A stretch of 53,742 bases of DNA, taken from UBA6019 sp035535055 (GTDB lineage Bacteria > Chloroflexota > Dormibacteria > Dormibacterales > Dormibacteraceae). Positions 40,550 to 49,321 of the stretch are shown piece after piece. Position numbers and translations under genes: made by a program. The stretch covers positions 1 to 53,742 of the forward strand of contig DATLQT010000105.1 in NCBI GenBank assembly GCA_035535055.1. The letters run 5' to 3'. How positions within the stretch are numbered: the first letter of the stretch is position 1; each line of letters begins with the position of its first letter. A model generated the notes under the pieces. It was not told the DNA's origin. It did no database searches and saw only the letters and a list, made by a program, of their open reading frames with translations.

Positions 40550-41272
40550 GTGCTCGACCACGTCAGCCCTCCTCTCGCCTTCCTCGCCGGGCTGGTCTCG
40601 TTTCTCAGCCCCTGCGTGCTGCCGCTGGTGCCGGCCTACGTCGCCTACCTCGGCGGACGGGCCGGCGATGCCGACGCGCCCTCCCGCTCGCGGCTCCTGC
40701 TCGCCGGCGCCTCCTTCGTGGCCGGCCTCCTGGCCGTCTTCGTGCTCCTCTTCTACGCCTTCAACGCGGTGCTGACGCCGCTGGTCCCAATCCTTGCGCC
40801 GATCGCCGGCATCCTCGTCATCCTCCTGGCCCTCCAACTGCTCGGGGCGCTCCGGCTGGGCTTCTTGCAGCGCGAGGTGCGCTTCATGACGACCGCCCCC
40901 AAGAGCGGAGGCGCCGCCGGCGGACTCCTGCTCGGCCTCGGTTTCGCCATCGGCTGGACGCCCTGCGTCGGACCCACGCTGGGCGCCATCCTGAGCAGCG
41001 GGCTGATGCAGGGCGCCACTTTCCAGGGCCTGCTCCTCATCGTCTCCTACAGCCTGGGACTGGGGCTTCCCTTCCTGGCCCTGGCGGTCGCCTTCGAATG
41101 GGCCGCGCCCGCGGTGAGAGCGCTCAACCAGCGGCGACGGGTCATCGACGTCGCCTCCGCCGGAGTCCTCACCGTGATGGGCGTGCTGCTCCTAACCAAC
41201 CATCTTTGGTGGCTGACACTCCAGGTCACCCAGCTACTCCCCGCCTGGGTCAGCCAGAGCGTCGCCCTCTAA
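40550..41272 (+). CDS. ccdA: cytochrome c biogenesis protein CcdA
   Basis: Membrane thiol transporter with six helices, 240 aa, that carries electrons from cytosolic thioredoxin to periplasmic or outer-face disulfides. The paired redox cysteines are C22 (LSPCVLPLVPAY) and C139 (GWTPCVGPTLG), each in the helix-1/helix-4 proline motif of the DsbD/CcdA core. The start is GTG 40550. No ResA- or thioredoxin-like partner or cytochrome c maturation gene is next to it. The next gene follows after 17 bases. Confidence 0.92.
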   Translation: MLDHVSPPLAFLAGLVSFLSPCVLPLVPAYVAYLGGRAGDADAPSRSRLLLAGASFVAGLLAVFVLLFYAFNAVLTPLVPILAPIAGILVILLALQLLGALRLGFLQREVRFMTTAPKSGGAAGGLLLGLGFAIGWTPCVGPTLGAILSSGLMQGATFQGLLLIVSYSLGLGLPFLALAVAFEWAAPAVRALNQRRRVIDVASAGVLTVMGVLLLTNHLWWLTLQVTQLLPAWVSQSVAL

Positions 41273-41289
41273 GGTCGAGGGGAGAGTAA

Positions 41290-42006
41290 ATGGACCTTGA
41301 CTGGCTCCCGCTCCAGCTGCGGGAGGTGCTGAACGCCCTGGCGGGCGCCATCCGTACGCGCGAGCCCGCGATCAGGGCCAAGGTCGAGGCTATCCGGGCT
41401 GCCAATCCTGGCTTCGACAACGACCGGTTGGCGCAAAAGCTGATCCGCGACACCCGGATCCGGGTCGCCGCGACCGGAGCCGCCAGCGGCGCGGCCGCCA
41501 TCGCCCCCGGCCTTGGCACGTTGCTGGCGCTCGGAGCGGCCACCAGCCAGGCGCTCTACGCCTTGGAGCAGGAGACGGAATTGGTCCTCGCCATCGCGAT
41601 GATCTACGGCCACGAGCTCAGCGAGTCGGACGAACGCGTGCTGGAGGCGCTGGTCGTGGTCGGCATCGCCGGCGGATCGGTGAAGCTGCGCGAGAACGTG
41701 CTGGTGGCGGGGGGCGAGCGGATCACGGTCGCCGCCTTCCGGGCGCTGCCGAAGGAGTGGCTGAGCCGCGCCGGCGGCCACGTGGTGGGGCGGATCCTGG
41801 CCCGGGTCGCCGGCTCCCGCGTGCTCTCGACCCTCGGCCGGGTCGCGCCGCTCGCGATCGGAATGGCGGTCGGCGCGGGCTTCGACTGGATCGCCGTCGG
41901 GGCCCTCGGCCGGGCGGCGATCGGCTACTACGGACCGGGTGGGCCGGCCGCCCGCGCTCCCCGGCTAGCGTCCGAGAATGGACGAAACGTCGAACTTGGC
42001 AACTGA
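41290..42006 (+). CDS. EcsC-like helical membrane-associated protein
   Basis: A 238-aa protein whose middle (about 55-110) reads ATGAASGAAAIAPGLGTLLALGAATSQALYALEQETELVLAIAMIYGHEL in short overlapping pieces. This pattern of a glycine-rich hydrophobic hairpin followed by an amphipathic helix recalls EcsC-family proteins of unknown function. A second hydrophobic region spans about 185-220. AGGGGAG lies five bases before the ATG. Its last 42 bases overlap the convergent ligase gene. The function is not known. Confidence 0.55.
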   Translation: MDLDWLPLQLREVLNALAGAIRTREPAIRAKVEAIRAANPGFDNDRLAQKLIRDTRIRVAATGAASGAAAIAPGLGTLLALGAATSQALYALEQETELVLAIAMIYGHELSESDERVLEALVVVGIAGGSVKLRENVLVAGGERITVAAFRALPKEWLSRAGGHVVGRILARVAGSRVLSTLGRVAPLAIGMAVGAGFDWIAVGALGRAAIGYYGPGGPAARAPRLASENGRNVELGN

Positions 42007-43020
42007 CTCGATCTGGTCAAAGCGGCACAGCTCGGGCGGCTTGTCTGGGCGCCAGCGGCGAAAGCCCGTTGCGTGGCGGAAGCGCCGCCCGCTCTGCAGC
42101 TTGTCGTAAGCCACCTCACAGACCAGCTCCGGCCGCACCCCGATCCACTCGCCCTCCTTGCCCCGCGACCAGCGTGACTGCCCGCCCGGTATGCGCGCCC
42201 AGTTCTCCGACTGCGAGCGATCCCAGAACCTTTCGGCGCCCTCTCGAAGCGGCTGCAGCGACTCCTGCAGCTTGCGGCGGGTGGCGGCGTCGAAGGAGGA
42301 GGTGTGGCCGACGTAGTGGAGCTCGCCACGGTCGTCGTAGAGGCCCAGCAGCAGCGAGCCCAGATACCCGTCGTCGCTCCGGGTGCGGTAGCCGATCACG
42401 ACGCAGTCGGCGGTGCGCTCGTGCTTGACCTTCACCCACCCCCGCTTGCCGGGCAGGTAGGGCTGCTCCCAGGCCTTGGCGATGATCCCATCCAGGCCGG
42501 CGCCCTCGAAGACGCGCAGCCACTCCCGGCCGACCTCGGCGTCGCGCGTGTAGGGCGTCAGGTGGATGGGCGGTGGCACGCCGCTCAGCAGCTTCTCAAG
42601 CCGGGCGCGCCGCGCCGACAGGGGCTGCGGCCGGAGGTCCTCGTCGCCGATGGCCAGCAGGTCGAAGGCCACCAGCTCGGCCGGGATCTTGGCGGCAAGC
42701 ATCCGGACCCGTGACTCAGCCGGGTGGAGGCGGAGCTGGAGAGAATCGAACTCGAGCCCGTCCTCGCCGACGATGATGATCTCGCCGTCGAGCACCAGCC
42801 GCTCGTCGGGGAGGGCTCGGATCGGGTCCAGCAGCTCCGGGAAGTAGCGCGTCATGGGCCGGGCGCCGCGACTCACGAGCTCGACCTTCTCACCGTCCCG
42901 GAACACGAGGGTCCGGAAGCCGTCCCACTTCGGCTCGTAGGACCATCCCTCGCCCTCGGGCACCGCGGGCTGCACGGCGGCCAGCATCGGCTCCATATCC
43001 GGCACGACGGGCAGCGGCAC
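41965..43020 (-). CDS. ligC: ATP-dependent DNA ligase (LigC-type)
   Basis: Seals DNA nicks using ATP; 351 aa with an adenylation domain and an OB-fold only. The adenylated lysine is K31 in SYEPKWDGFR (KxDGxR). Later motifs are LDGEIIIV, LVAFDLL, LDGIIAKAWEQPY and GWVKVKHERTADCVV. The C-terminal OB domain carries RPELVCEVAYD. No primase or nuclease domain is attached and no ku gene is in view, so it is LigC-like rather than LigD. GTG 43018-43020 follows a TACGAT -10 by six bases. The housekeeping ligase is presumably elsewhere. Confidence 0.92.
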   Translation of the reverse strand: MPLPVVPDMEPMLAAVQPAVPEGEGWSYEPKWDGFRTLVFRDGEKVELVSRGARPMTRYFPELLDPIRALPDERLVLDGEIIIVGEDGLEFDSLQLRLHPAESRVRMLAAKIPAELVAFDLLAIGDEDLRPQPLSARRARLEKLLSGVPPPIHLTPYTRDAEVGREWLRVFEGAGLDGIIAKAWEQPYLPGKRGWVKVKHERTADCVVIGYRTRSDDGYLGSLLLGLYDDRGELHYVGHTSSFDAATRRKLQESLQPLREGAERFWDRSQSENWARIPGGQSRWSRGKEGEWIGVRPELVCEVAYDKLQSGRRFRHATGFRRWRPDKPPELCRFDQIESVAKFDVSSILGR

Positions 43021-43025
43021 CGGGC

Positions 43026-43032
43026 TATCGTA
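43026..43032. promoter_or_regulatory. bidirectional -10 element between ligase and aminopeptidase
   Basis: The 7-mer TATCGTA gives TATCGT on the plus strand (nine bases before ATG 43041) and TACGAT on the minus strand (six bases before GTG 43020). One symmetric TANNNTA element can thus serve both leaderless genes, whose start codons are only 20 bp apart. Confidence 0.55.
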
Positions 43033-43040
43033 GTCAGCCG

Positions 43041-44144
43041 ATGGGCGATCAACGAATCGACAGGCTGGCCGACGTGCTGACCGATTATTCGATCCCGCTG
43101 GAGTCGGGGCAGACCGCCGTGATCCAGGGCACGACGCTCGGCGAGCCGCTGATGCTGGCGCTCTACGAGCGGCTCCTGCGGCGGGGCGTCCAGGTCCTGC
43201 TTCAGCCGACCTTCCCGCACGCCGCCCCTCTCTTCTACGCCAACGCCCGGGATCACCAGCTCGACCACCTGTGGGAGGTAGACCGGTGGGTCTACGAGAA
43301 CGTCGACGCTCGCTTCTACGTGATCTCTGACGCCAACACCAAGCAGCTGGCGCGGGTCGAGCCTTCCCTGATCTCGAAGGTCTCGCGAGCCCGCAAGCCG
43401 CTGATGGACGCCATGATGCGCCGGACCAACGAGGGTTCGATGCGCTGGAACGTAACCCTCTTCCCCACCGAGGGCCTGGCGATCGACGCCGGGATGAGCC
43501 TGGCCGACTACGAGGACTTCTACTACGGCGCCTGCTTGGTCGACCGCGAGGAGCCGATCGCGGAGTGGGTCGCCCTGAAAGAGCGGCAGGAGCGCGCGGT
43601 GCGGTGGATGAAGGGGCGCAGCCAGGTCCACATCGAGGGCGAGGGCACCGACCTCTGGCTCGACGTCGGCGGCCGGACTTTCGAGGCGGCCAACGGGAAC
43701 TTCAACTTCCCCGACGGGGAGTTCTTCACCGGCCCGATCGAGGACCGGACCCACGGCGTCGTCAGCTTCAGCTACCCAGCGATCTGGCAGGGCAAGTCGG
43801 TCGAGGGAATCCAGCTCGTGTTCGAGGAGGGCAAGGTCGTCTCGGCCACCTCCCGGACCAACCAAGACTTCCTCCGCGAGATGCTCTCCACCGACGAAGG
43901 TGCGTCGATCCTCGGCGAGCTCGGCATCGGCACCAACTACGGCATCGCGCAGTTCAGTGGCACCATCCTGCTGGACGAGAAGATGGGCGGCACCATCCAC
44001 CTCGCGCTGGGCGCGTCATACCCCGAGACGGGGGGCCGCAACCAGTCGGCGATCCACTGGGACATGGTCTGCGACCTCCGGCAGGGCGGCCGGATCAGCG
44101 TCGACGGCGACCTCCTGATGGAGAACGGCAAGCTGCTCGTCTAG
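43041..44144 (+). CDS. M29 family aminopeptidase (AmpS/thermophilic aminopeptidase)
   Basis: Cytosolic metallo-aminopeptidase of 367 aa. The two-metal site segments of the M29 family are visible: GNFNFPDGEFFTGPIEDRTHG with its conserved Glu, EGIQLVFEEGKVV, the GELGIGTNYGI stretch, and the IHLALGASYPETGG / SAIHWDMVCDLR region with two histidines and an Asp. The protein is slightly shorter than the usual 400-410 aa because the N-terminal domain is compact. The mRNA appears leaderless. Divergent from the ligase gene. Confidence 0.9.
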   Translation: MGDQRIDRLADVLTDYSIPLESGQTAVIQGTTLGEPLMLALYERLLRRGVQVLLQPTFPHAAPLFYANARDHQLDHLWEVDRWVYENVDARFYVISDANTKQLARVEPSLISKVSRARKPLMDAMMRRTNEGSMRWNVTLFPTEGLAIDAGMSLADYEDFYYGACLVDREEPIAEWVALKERQERAVRWMKGRSQVHIEGEGTDLWLDVGGRTFEAANGNFNFPDGEFFTGPIEDRTHGVVSFSYPAIWQGKSVEGIQLVFEEGKVVSATSRTNQDFLREMLSTDEGASILGELGIGTNYGIAQFSGTILLDEKMGGTIHLALGASYPETGGRNQSAIHWDMVCDLRQGGRISVDGDLLMENGKLLV

Positions 44145-44196
44145 CCGGACTCGCCGGGGCGCAAGTAATGAGGGTCCCGCGGACGTTAGTTAGTCA

Positions 44197-45435
44197 ATGT
44201 CGCCGCAGCTGCCGCCGGCGCTGGCGCTCCTCGTCTTCGCCGCGCTGCTGGCCGGCTTTGCAGCCGCGGTCCGGGCGCTGACCCAGGTCGACCGCCGGCC
44301 GAGGCCCGCGCTGCTGGCCGGCGGCGCCGTCGCCGGGGTGGTCGCCACCGGGCTTGGGGTGGCGCCGGCCACGCTCGGGGCCAACGTTTTCTCGCCCGAC
44401 CTGTCGGCTCTAGGCGTCCTCCTCGCAGCGAGCCTGGTGGCGGGCGCCGACCTCGTCGAGGTCGGACTCGGCGTCCGGCTGGGGTTGCTTGCCTGGCCCG
44501 CCCGCGGCGCCCTTGCCGAGGCCAGGGTCGCCCGCGACGGCGGGCGGCCGAAAGAGGCCGCTGATGCCTACGGACGCGCGGTCGGGCCGCTGGCGGCGGG
44601 GAGGCGGTGGAGCCGGGAGCTGGATGCCCGCCTCGAGCAGGCCGACGCCCTTGTCGCGGCGGCCGATCTCCGCGGCGCGGCCCTCAGCCTCCACGACGCC
44701 CTCGCCTGCGCCCGCTCCCTGGAGAACCCGGAGCTTGCCTGGAACGCGCTCCTGCGGGCGGCGGTGATGGATTCCGACCTCGACCGCTTGGCGATGGCCC
44801 GCCGCCACCTGGCGGAGGCTGCCACGCTCGCCCAAGAGCAGCTGGACCGTCCCCACCTGGCCGCCGTCTTCGCCGAGCTGGCCTGGATCGCCTACCTGGG
44901 CGGCGACGCCGAGCTCGCCGGAACCTGCCTCGCCTGGGCCGACCTCGCTGCCGGCCGGATCGATCCTCGTGGCCAGTTCGTGGCGAACACGACACTGCTC
45001 GCGGGCTACCTCGGGATGGCAACCGGCGACCTGGCGGCCGCCGAGTCCGCCCTGGCGGCAGTGCCCGACCCCGCCGGCGATCCCGACCTCGAGGCCGGGC
45101 TCCAGCTGGCGCGCTGCCTCCTGGCCTACCAACAAGGTTGGAAGGACTCGGCGCGCGACGCCCTCAGCCGCGCGCTCCCGCAGCTCCGCCGCGCGCGGTG
45201 GCGGAGCCGGGTGGCGCTGCCCCTGATCGCTCTCTGCCTCGAAGCGCGCCGTCAGGGCCGGACCGAGGACGTCCGCGTGACCGGCGCCGCAGCAGCCGAG
45301 CTGGCCGTCAGGGGCGGCACCATGGCGGCGCTGGCGCTCTACTGCGCCGACCCCGGCAACGACCCCTCGAGGTCGAACCGGGCGCTGGAGCTGGGCCGGC
45401 TTCTCACCGGCCACGAGGACCAGAAGGCCTCCTAG
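44197..45435 (+). CDS. membrane-anchored TPR-like protein of unknown function
   Basis: A 412-aa protein. Two or three N-terminal hydrophobic helices (about 7-24, 40-60, 70-95) anchor it. The rest (about 100-400) is an alanine/leucine-rich array of helix pairs with TPR-like spacing (for example KEAADAYGRAVGPL, RGAALSLHDALACARS, LAAAESALAAVPDP). Such proteins scaffold complexes, but no partner or catalytic domain is seen. No known family is recognised. It follows the aminopeptidase after 52 bases on the same strand and ends 17 bases before the convergent reductase gene. Confidence 0.6.
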   Translation: MSPQLPPALALLVFAALLAGFAAAVRALTQVDRRPRPALLAGGAVAGVVATGLGVAPATLGANVFSPDLSALGVLLAASLVAGADLVEVGLGVRLGLLAWPARGALAEARVARDGGRPKEAADAYGRAVGPLAAGRRWSRELDARLEQADALVAAADLRGAALSLHDALACARSLENPELAWNALLRAAVMDSDLDRLAMARRHLAEAATLAQEQLDRPHLAAVFAELAWIAYLGGDAELAGTCLAWADLAAGRIDPRGQFVANTTLLAGYLGMATGDLAAAESALAAVPDPAGDPDLEAGLQLARCLLAYQQGWKDSARDALSRALPQLRRARWRSRVALPLIALCLEARRQGRTEDVRVTGAAAAELAVRGGTMAALALYCADPGNDPSRSNRALELGRLLTGHEDQKAS

Positions 45436-45452
45436 AGGTTGGACGGCTCGCG

Positions 45453-46283
45453 CTAGCCGAGCCGGTAGCGGAGATAGAGGTGCGAACCGCCTCGGCGGGC
45501 GCTGAGGAGACGCGCCCGGCTGTCGAGCCCCGGGAGCAGCGGACCGCCCTCGACCAGCCCCAGCTGCGCGCCACCTGGAACGCGGCCGGCCAGCACCGGC
45601 GACACTGTGAGGAAGAGCTCTTCGACAAGGCGGGCCCCGACCAACTCGCCGAAGAGGTGCGGACCGCCCTCGGTCAGGATCGACCTGAAACCGGCCGCGC
45701 GCAGCGCTCCAACCACGGCCGCGGCCGGCAGCCGCGGCCCCTCCCCCACCACCTGCACCCGGACGCCCTCAGGCACCGAGTTGTCCAGCAGCGCGGCACC
45801 GGCCGGGGTGGTCAGGATGAGCCCGCCGGCGAGGCCCGGGACCCGCGGGTCGATCCGGCCGCTGCCGGTGACGACCACCAGCGGAGGCTCCCGCGACAGG
45901 CCCAGCGCGTTCCGGAGCTGGGCGTAGCCCTCGGCCGCCGGCGGATAAACCCGGGCCGGCGTCCAGCGATGGCGCGATTCCGCACGGAGAGTGCCGGCGC
46001 CGACCAGGACCGCGTCGGAGAAGGAGCGCAGGAGTCCCATCAGGAAGCGGTCTGCTAGCGCGCCGCCGCTGATGAGGCCGCCCTGGCCCTCGGCCGTCGG
46101 GTCCACCGCGGTGATCCCGTCCAGCGAGGTGACGAAGTTGGCGAAGAGGAGCGGCCGCCGGAGGTCGAGCTGGCCGCCATAGAGCTCCGCGAGCGCCGGC
46201 GGCAGCGGACCGGCGCCGATCTCCGCCTGCTCGAAGAGCGGCTCCAGGAGCGTGGTCAGTTGCGGCTCGACCGCATCTCGCAC
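45453..46283 (-). CDS. RibD C-terminal-domain reductase (pyrimidine/dihydrofolate reductase-like)
   Basis: A 276-aa NADPH reductase of the RibD_C fold. LLFANFVTSLDGITAVDP, AVLVGAGTLRAESRHRW, ILTEGGPHLFGELVGARLVEELFLTVSPVLAG are the fold's conserved strands and loops. No deaminase domain is present. Stand-alone members act in riboflavin synthesis or as dihydrofolate/pterin reductases. It begins at GTG 46281-46283 inside folE (28-base overlap), which favours a pterin or folate role over riboflavin here. That is inference from the neighbour only. Confidence 0.82.
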   Translation of the reverse strand: MRDAVEPQLTTLLEPLFEQAEIGAGPLPPALAELYGGQLDLRRPLLFANFVTSLDGITAVDPTAEGQGGLISGGALADRFLMGLLRSFSDAVLVGAGTLRAESRHRWTPARVYPPAAEGYAQLRNALGLSREPPLVVVTGSGRIDPRVPGLAGGLILTTPAGAALLDNSVPEGVRVQVVGEGPRLPAAAVVGALRAAGFRSILTEGGPHLFGELVGARLVEELFLTVSPVLAGRVPGGAQLGLVEGGPLLPGLDSRARLLSARRGGSHLYLRYRLG

Positions 46284-46975
46284 ATCCGCAGGAACTCCCC
46301 CCGCAGCTGCGCGTCGTCTGCATAGTGGCCCCGCCAAAAGCAAGTCCGGGTGACCGAGTCGGTCTCCCGGACTCCGCGCATCTGAGTGCAGAGGTGGGTG
46401 CCGTCGAGGTAGACGGCCACACCGTGGGCCGACAGGATTCCCTCCAGCGTCTCGGTTATCTGGGCCCCGAGGCGCTCTTGGACCGAGAAGCGGCGTGCGA
46501 AGAGCCGCACCAGCCGGGTCAGCTTGGAGATCCCGATGATGTTCTCGTGAGCGATGTAGCCCACGAAGGCGGTCCCGTAGAAGGGGAAGGCGTGGTGCTC
46601 GCAGAGCGAGTAGTAAGGGATCGGCCCTTCGATCACCTGGCTCAGCTGGAAGTCGGGACCGTCGCGACACTCGGTCGGGAAGGCTGTCACCAGCTTGGGG
46701 TCGCCCTCGTATCCCTCCGTCGCGTCGAAGAGAGCCTTCAGGAAGCGGGAGGGCGTCCGGTCGGTGCCGGGGGTGTCCATCTCCATACCGAGCGCCTCGA
46801 AGATCTCCCGGATGTTGCCCTCGAAGCGGGCCCACTGCTCCGCCCTGATCTGCCGAGGACGGCTTCGCTGCCAGTGCTCGGAGTCCTGCCGGCCGATGCC
46901 GTGCAGCGCGGCCACCTCGTCCTCCTCTGAGTTGTCGGGCACCTTCGGCTCGGAACTGATGCTAATCGAAGCCAC
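46256..46975 (-). CDS. folE: GTP cyclohydrolase I
   Basis: Converts GTP to dihydroneopterin triphosphate, the first step of folate and pterin synthesis; 239 aa. Zinc ligands are C125 and H128 (SLCEHHAFPF) and C196 (GTHLCTQMRGV). Further signatures are DTPGTDRTPSRF, YYSLCEHH and GISKLTRLV. The N-terminal 45 residues are acidic, not conserved and probably disordered. GTG 46973-46975 lies eight bases after GGAGG. It shares a promoter region with the divergent M20 peptidase. Confidence 0.95.
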   Translation of the reverse strand: MASISISSEPKVPDNSEEDEVAALHGIGRQDSEHWQRSRPRQIRAEQWARFEGNIREIFEALGMEMDTPGTDRTPSRFLKALFDATEGYEGDPKLVTAFPTECRDGPDFQLSQVIEGPIPYYSLCEHHAFPFYGTAFVGYIAHENIIGISKLTRLVRLFARRFSVQERLGAQITETLEGILSAHGVAVYLDGTHLCTQMRGVRETDSVTRTCFWRGHYADDAQLRGEFLRMCEMRSSRN

Positions 46976-46989
46976 CCTGCTTCCTCCGC

Positions 46990-46995
46990 TACGCT
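46990..46995 (+). promoter_or_regulatory. -10 element of the leaderless M20 peptidase gene
   Basis: TACGCT ends nine bases before ATG 47005. No purine-rich ribosome binding site lies between them on this strand. Confidence 0.5.
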
Positions 46996-47004
46996 CTTCC
47001 GCAG

Positions 47005-48360
47005 ATGACCGATTGGGCTGCGGTCGACCGCTACATCTTGGAGCACCGCTCGGCCTGGATGGAGGAGCTGCGTGAGCTCTGCGCGATCCCCAGCGTCTCC
47101 GCCCGGCACGAAGGGATCAACGAGTGCGCAGCACTGGTCGCGCGGATGCTGGAGAGGCGTGGCTTCGCGGCTACCGTCTCCGAGACCGGCGGCCACCCGA
47201 TCGTCCTCGCCCACGCGGGCGGCGCCGATCGCAGCCGGACGCTGCTCTTCTACAACCACTACGACGTCCAGCCGCCGGAGCCGCTGGAGCTCTGGGACAG
47301 CCCGCCTTTCGAGCTCACCGAGCGGGACGGCGCGGTCTACGCGCGGGGTTCCAAGGACGACAAGGGCGAGTTCGTCTGCCGGCTGGCGGCGCTCGACGCC
47401 GTCAAGGCCGTCAACGGCTCCTACCCCTGCGACATCACCTGGCTGGCCGAGGGCGAGGAGGAGGTCGGCAGCCCCCACCTGCCGGCCTGGGTGGAGGCGC
47501 ACGAGGAGCAGCTTCGCGCCGGCGCCGCGATCTGGGAGGAAGGCGGCATCGAGCTCGACGAGACGCCGACCGTCCACCTCGGCGCCCGCGGTCTGCTCTA
47601 CGTCGAGCTGACCCTGAAGGTGATCTCCCGCGACGCCCATTCCGGCCAGGCCAACCTGCTCCCCAACGCGGCCTGGCGACTGGTCTGGGCTCTCGCGAGC
47701 CTCAAGGGCCCCGACGAGCGCATCCTCATTCCCGGCTACTACGACGCGGTCCGCCAGCCCACGGCCAGGGAAGAGGAGCTTTTGAAGCGGTTGCCAGCGG
47801 GTGCGGACGACGTCGGGGCGGAATTCGGCCTGAAGAGGCTGCTGGGCGGGGTGACTGACATCAACCGCGCCTACTTCTCCCCCACCGCCAACCTCGCCGG
47901 GATCGGCGCGGGCTACCAGGGCGAGGGTTCCAAGACGGTGATCCCGGCGCGGGCGATGGCCAAGCTCGATTTCCGCCTGGTGCCCGATCAGGATCCTCTC
48001 GACATCCATGCCAAGCTCCGCCGGCACCTGGACGGGCACGGCTTCGAGGACATCGCGATCGAGGTCCTCGGCGCCGAGCGGCCCGGCCTTACCGACCCCG
48101 ACGCCCCGGTCGTGAAGCTGAACGGCGAGATCGGCGCCGAGGTCTACGGCCGGCCCGCGCGCGTCGCCCCGCTCGTGGGCGGGACGACGCCGATGTACCT
48201 GTTCACCGAGCGCGGTGTACCGGTCGTGGCGCCCGGGGTCGGCTGGGGCGCCATGAACCGCGCCCACAGCCCCAACGAGTTCATGCGCCTGAAGGACTTC
48301 GAGCGCGCCGCCCAGCACCTTGCCCGGCTGGCGGTTCGCTTCGCGGAGCTACCTCAGTAA
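47005..48360 (+). CDS. M20 family metallopeptidase (dipeptidase)
   Basis: Zinc-dependent carboxypeptidase/dipeptidase of 451 aa. Metal and catalytic residues are H85 and D87 in YNHYDVQPPEP, an Asp in ARGSKDDKGEF, and the Glu pair in AEGEEEVGSPH. A lid dimerisation domain follows (RDAHSGQANLLPNAAWRL), and the last ligand histidine is in MNRAHSPNEFM. This pattern fits the CNDP/PepV-like dipeptidase group. Its stop overlaps the convergent racemase gene by 12 bases. Confidence 0.92.
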   Translation: MTDWAAVDRYILEHRSAWMEELRELCAIPSVSARHEGINECAALVARMLERRGFAATVSETGGHPIVLAHAGGADRSRTLLFYNHYDVQPPEPLELWDSPPFELTERDGAVYARGSKDDKGEFVCRLAALDAVKAVNGSYPCDITWLAEGEEEVGSPHLPAWVEAHEEQLRAGAAIWEEGGIELDETPTVHLGARGLLYVELTLKVISRDAHSGQANLLPNAAWRLVWALASLKGPDERILIPGYYDAVRQPTAREEELLKRLPAGADDVGAEFGLKRLLGGVTDINRAYFSPTANLAGIGAGYQGEGSKTVIPARAMAKLDFRLVPDQDPLDIHAKLRRHLDGHGFEDIAIEVLGAERPGLTDPDAPVVKLNGEIGAEVYGRPARVAPLVGGTTPMYLFTERGVPVVAPGVGWGAMNRAHSPNEFMRLKDFERAAQHLARLAVRFAELPQ

Positions 48361-49296
48361 AAAGCCGGTCCCCAGTTCATCTCCCTCCTGGAGGACGAAC
48401 TGGTGCTTGCCGGTCCGGTGGGCGCTGCCCTCGATCTCAGTGATCACCCCCCAGTCCTCCTCCGCGACCACCCGTCCCTTGAAGACGGTGTCAACGATGC
48501 TGCGGTGGTTGAAGGTCTCGCCCTTCCTCAGCTCGCCGGTCGCGTACATCAGGGCCAGCCGCGCCGAGGTGCCGCTGCCGCAGGGTGAGCGGTCGACCTC
48601 ACCGTCGGCGAAGACCGTGACGTTGCGATCGCCCTCGGTGAAGATGACGCCGTAGATCCCTTCGATCTCCGGCCGGTCGGGGTTGCGGATCTGGTGCTCG
48701 GCCTCGATGTGGTGCTTCAGCCCGCGCCCGAGCTCGATCAGCTGCGGAAGGTGGCGGGGCTCGACCTTCAGCCCGGCCTGGGCGGCCGGGAGGATCGCGT
48801 AGAAGGCGCCCCCGTAGGCGACGTCAACGGTGAAGCGGCCGATCTTCAGGTTCCGCTTGAACACGTAGCTGGGCACGTTGCGGAAGCGGACGCTCCTGAC
48901 GCGACCGTCGAGAACCTTGGCCACCGCGGTTAGCCGGCCGCTGGGCACGTCCACGGTGACCCGGGTCTGGGGATCGCTCTCCTTCACCTTTCCGGTCTCG
49001 ACCGCCCAGGTCACGAGCGCAATGGTGCCGTGACCACAGGCGGTCGAATAGCCGGCGTTGTGGAAGAAAACGACGCCGAGGTCGGCGCCGCCGTCATCGG
49101 GCGGGGTGACGAAGCCGCCGTACATGTCGGCGTGGCCGCGGGGCTCGTTCACCAGCAGCTGGCGCACCGCGTCGGCGTTCTCCAGCGCCCAGCGGCGTCG
49201 CTCGAGGACCGTCTTGCCCTTCAGTGCCGGGGCCCCGCCGGTGACGATCCGGAAGGGCTCGCCGCCGGCGTGGTAGTCAACGGTGGTCACCTTCAC
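48349..49296 (-). CDS. proline racemase family protein (proline racemase / hydroxyproline epimerase)
   Basis: A 315-aa enzyme of the PrdF family. Both catalytic cysteines are present: C87 in GYSTACGHGTIA and C239 in VDRSPCGSGTSA. Two cysteines mean racemase or epimerase rather than trans-3-hydroxyproline dehydratase, which has Thr at the second position. Whether the substrate is proline or 4-hydroxyproline is not decidable by eye, although the general pattern is close to hydroxyproline 2-epimerases. GTG 49296 follows a TAGCCT -10 by eight bases. It faces a peptidase gene, consistent with peptide and proline use. Confidence 0.88.
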   Translation of the reverse strand: MKVTTVDYHAGGEPFRIVTGGAPALKGKTVLERRRWALENADAVRQLLVNEPRGHADMYGGFVTPPDDGGADLGVVFFHNAGYSTACGHGTIALVTWAVETGKVKESDPQTRVTVDVPSGRLTAVAKVLDGRVRSVRFRNVPSYVFKRNLKIGRFTVDVAYGGAFYAILPAAQAGLKVEPRHLPQLIELGRGLKHHIEAEHQIRNPDRPEIEGIYGVIFTEGDRNVTVFADGEVDRSPCGSGTSARLALMYATGELRKGETFNHRSIVDTVFKGRVVAEEDWGVITEIEGSAHRTGKHQFVLQEGDELGTGFLLR

Positions 49297-49304
49297 GAGG
49301 CGGA

Positions 49305-49310
49305 AGGCTA
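49305..49310 (-). promoter_or_regulatory. -10 element of the leaderless racemase gene
   Basis: On the minus strand TAGCCT ends eight bases before GTG 49296. It lies between the racemase start and the end of msrB. Confidence 0.45.
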
Positions 49311-49321
49311 CCGCCTGCGGG

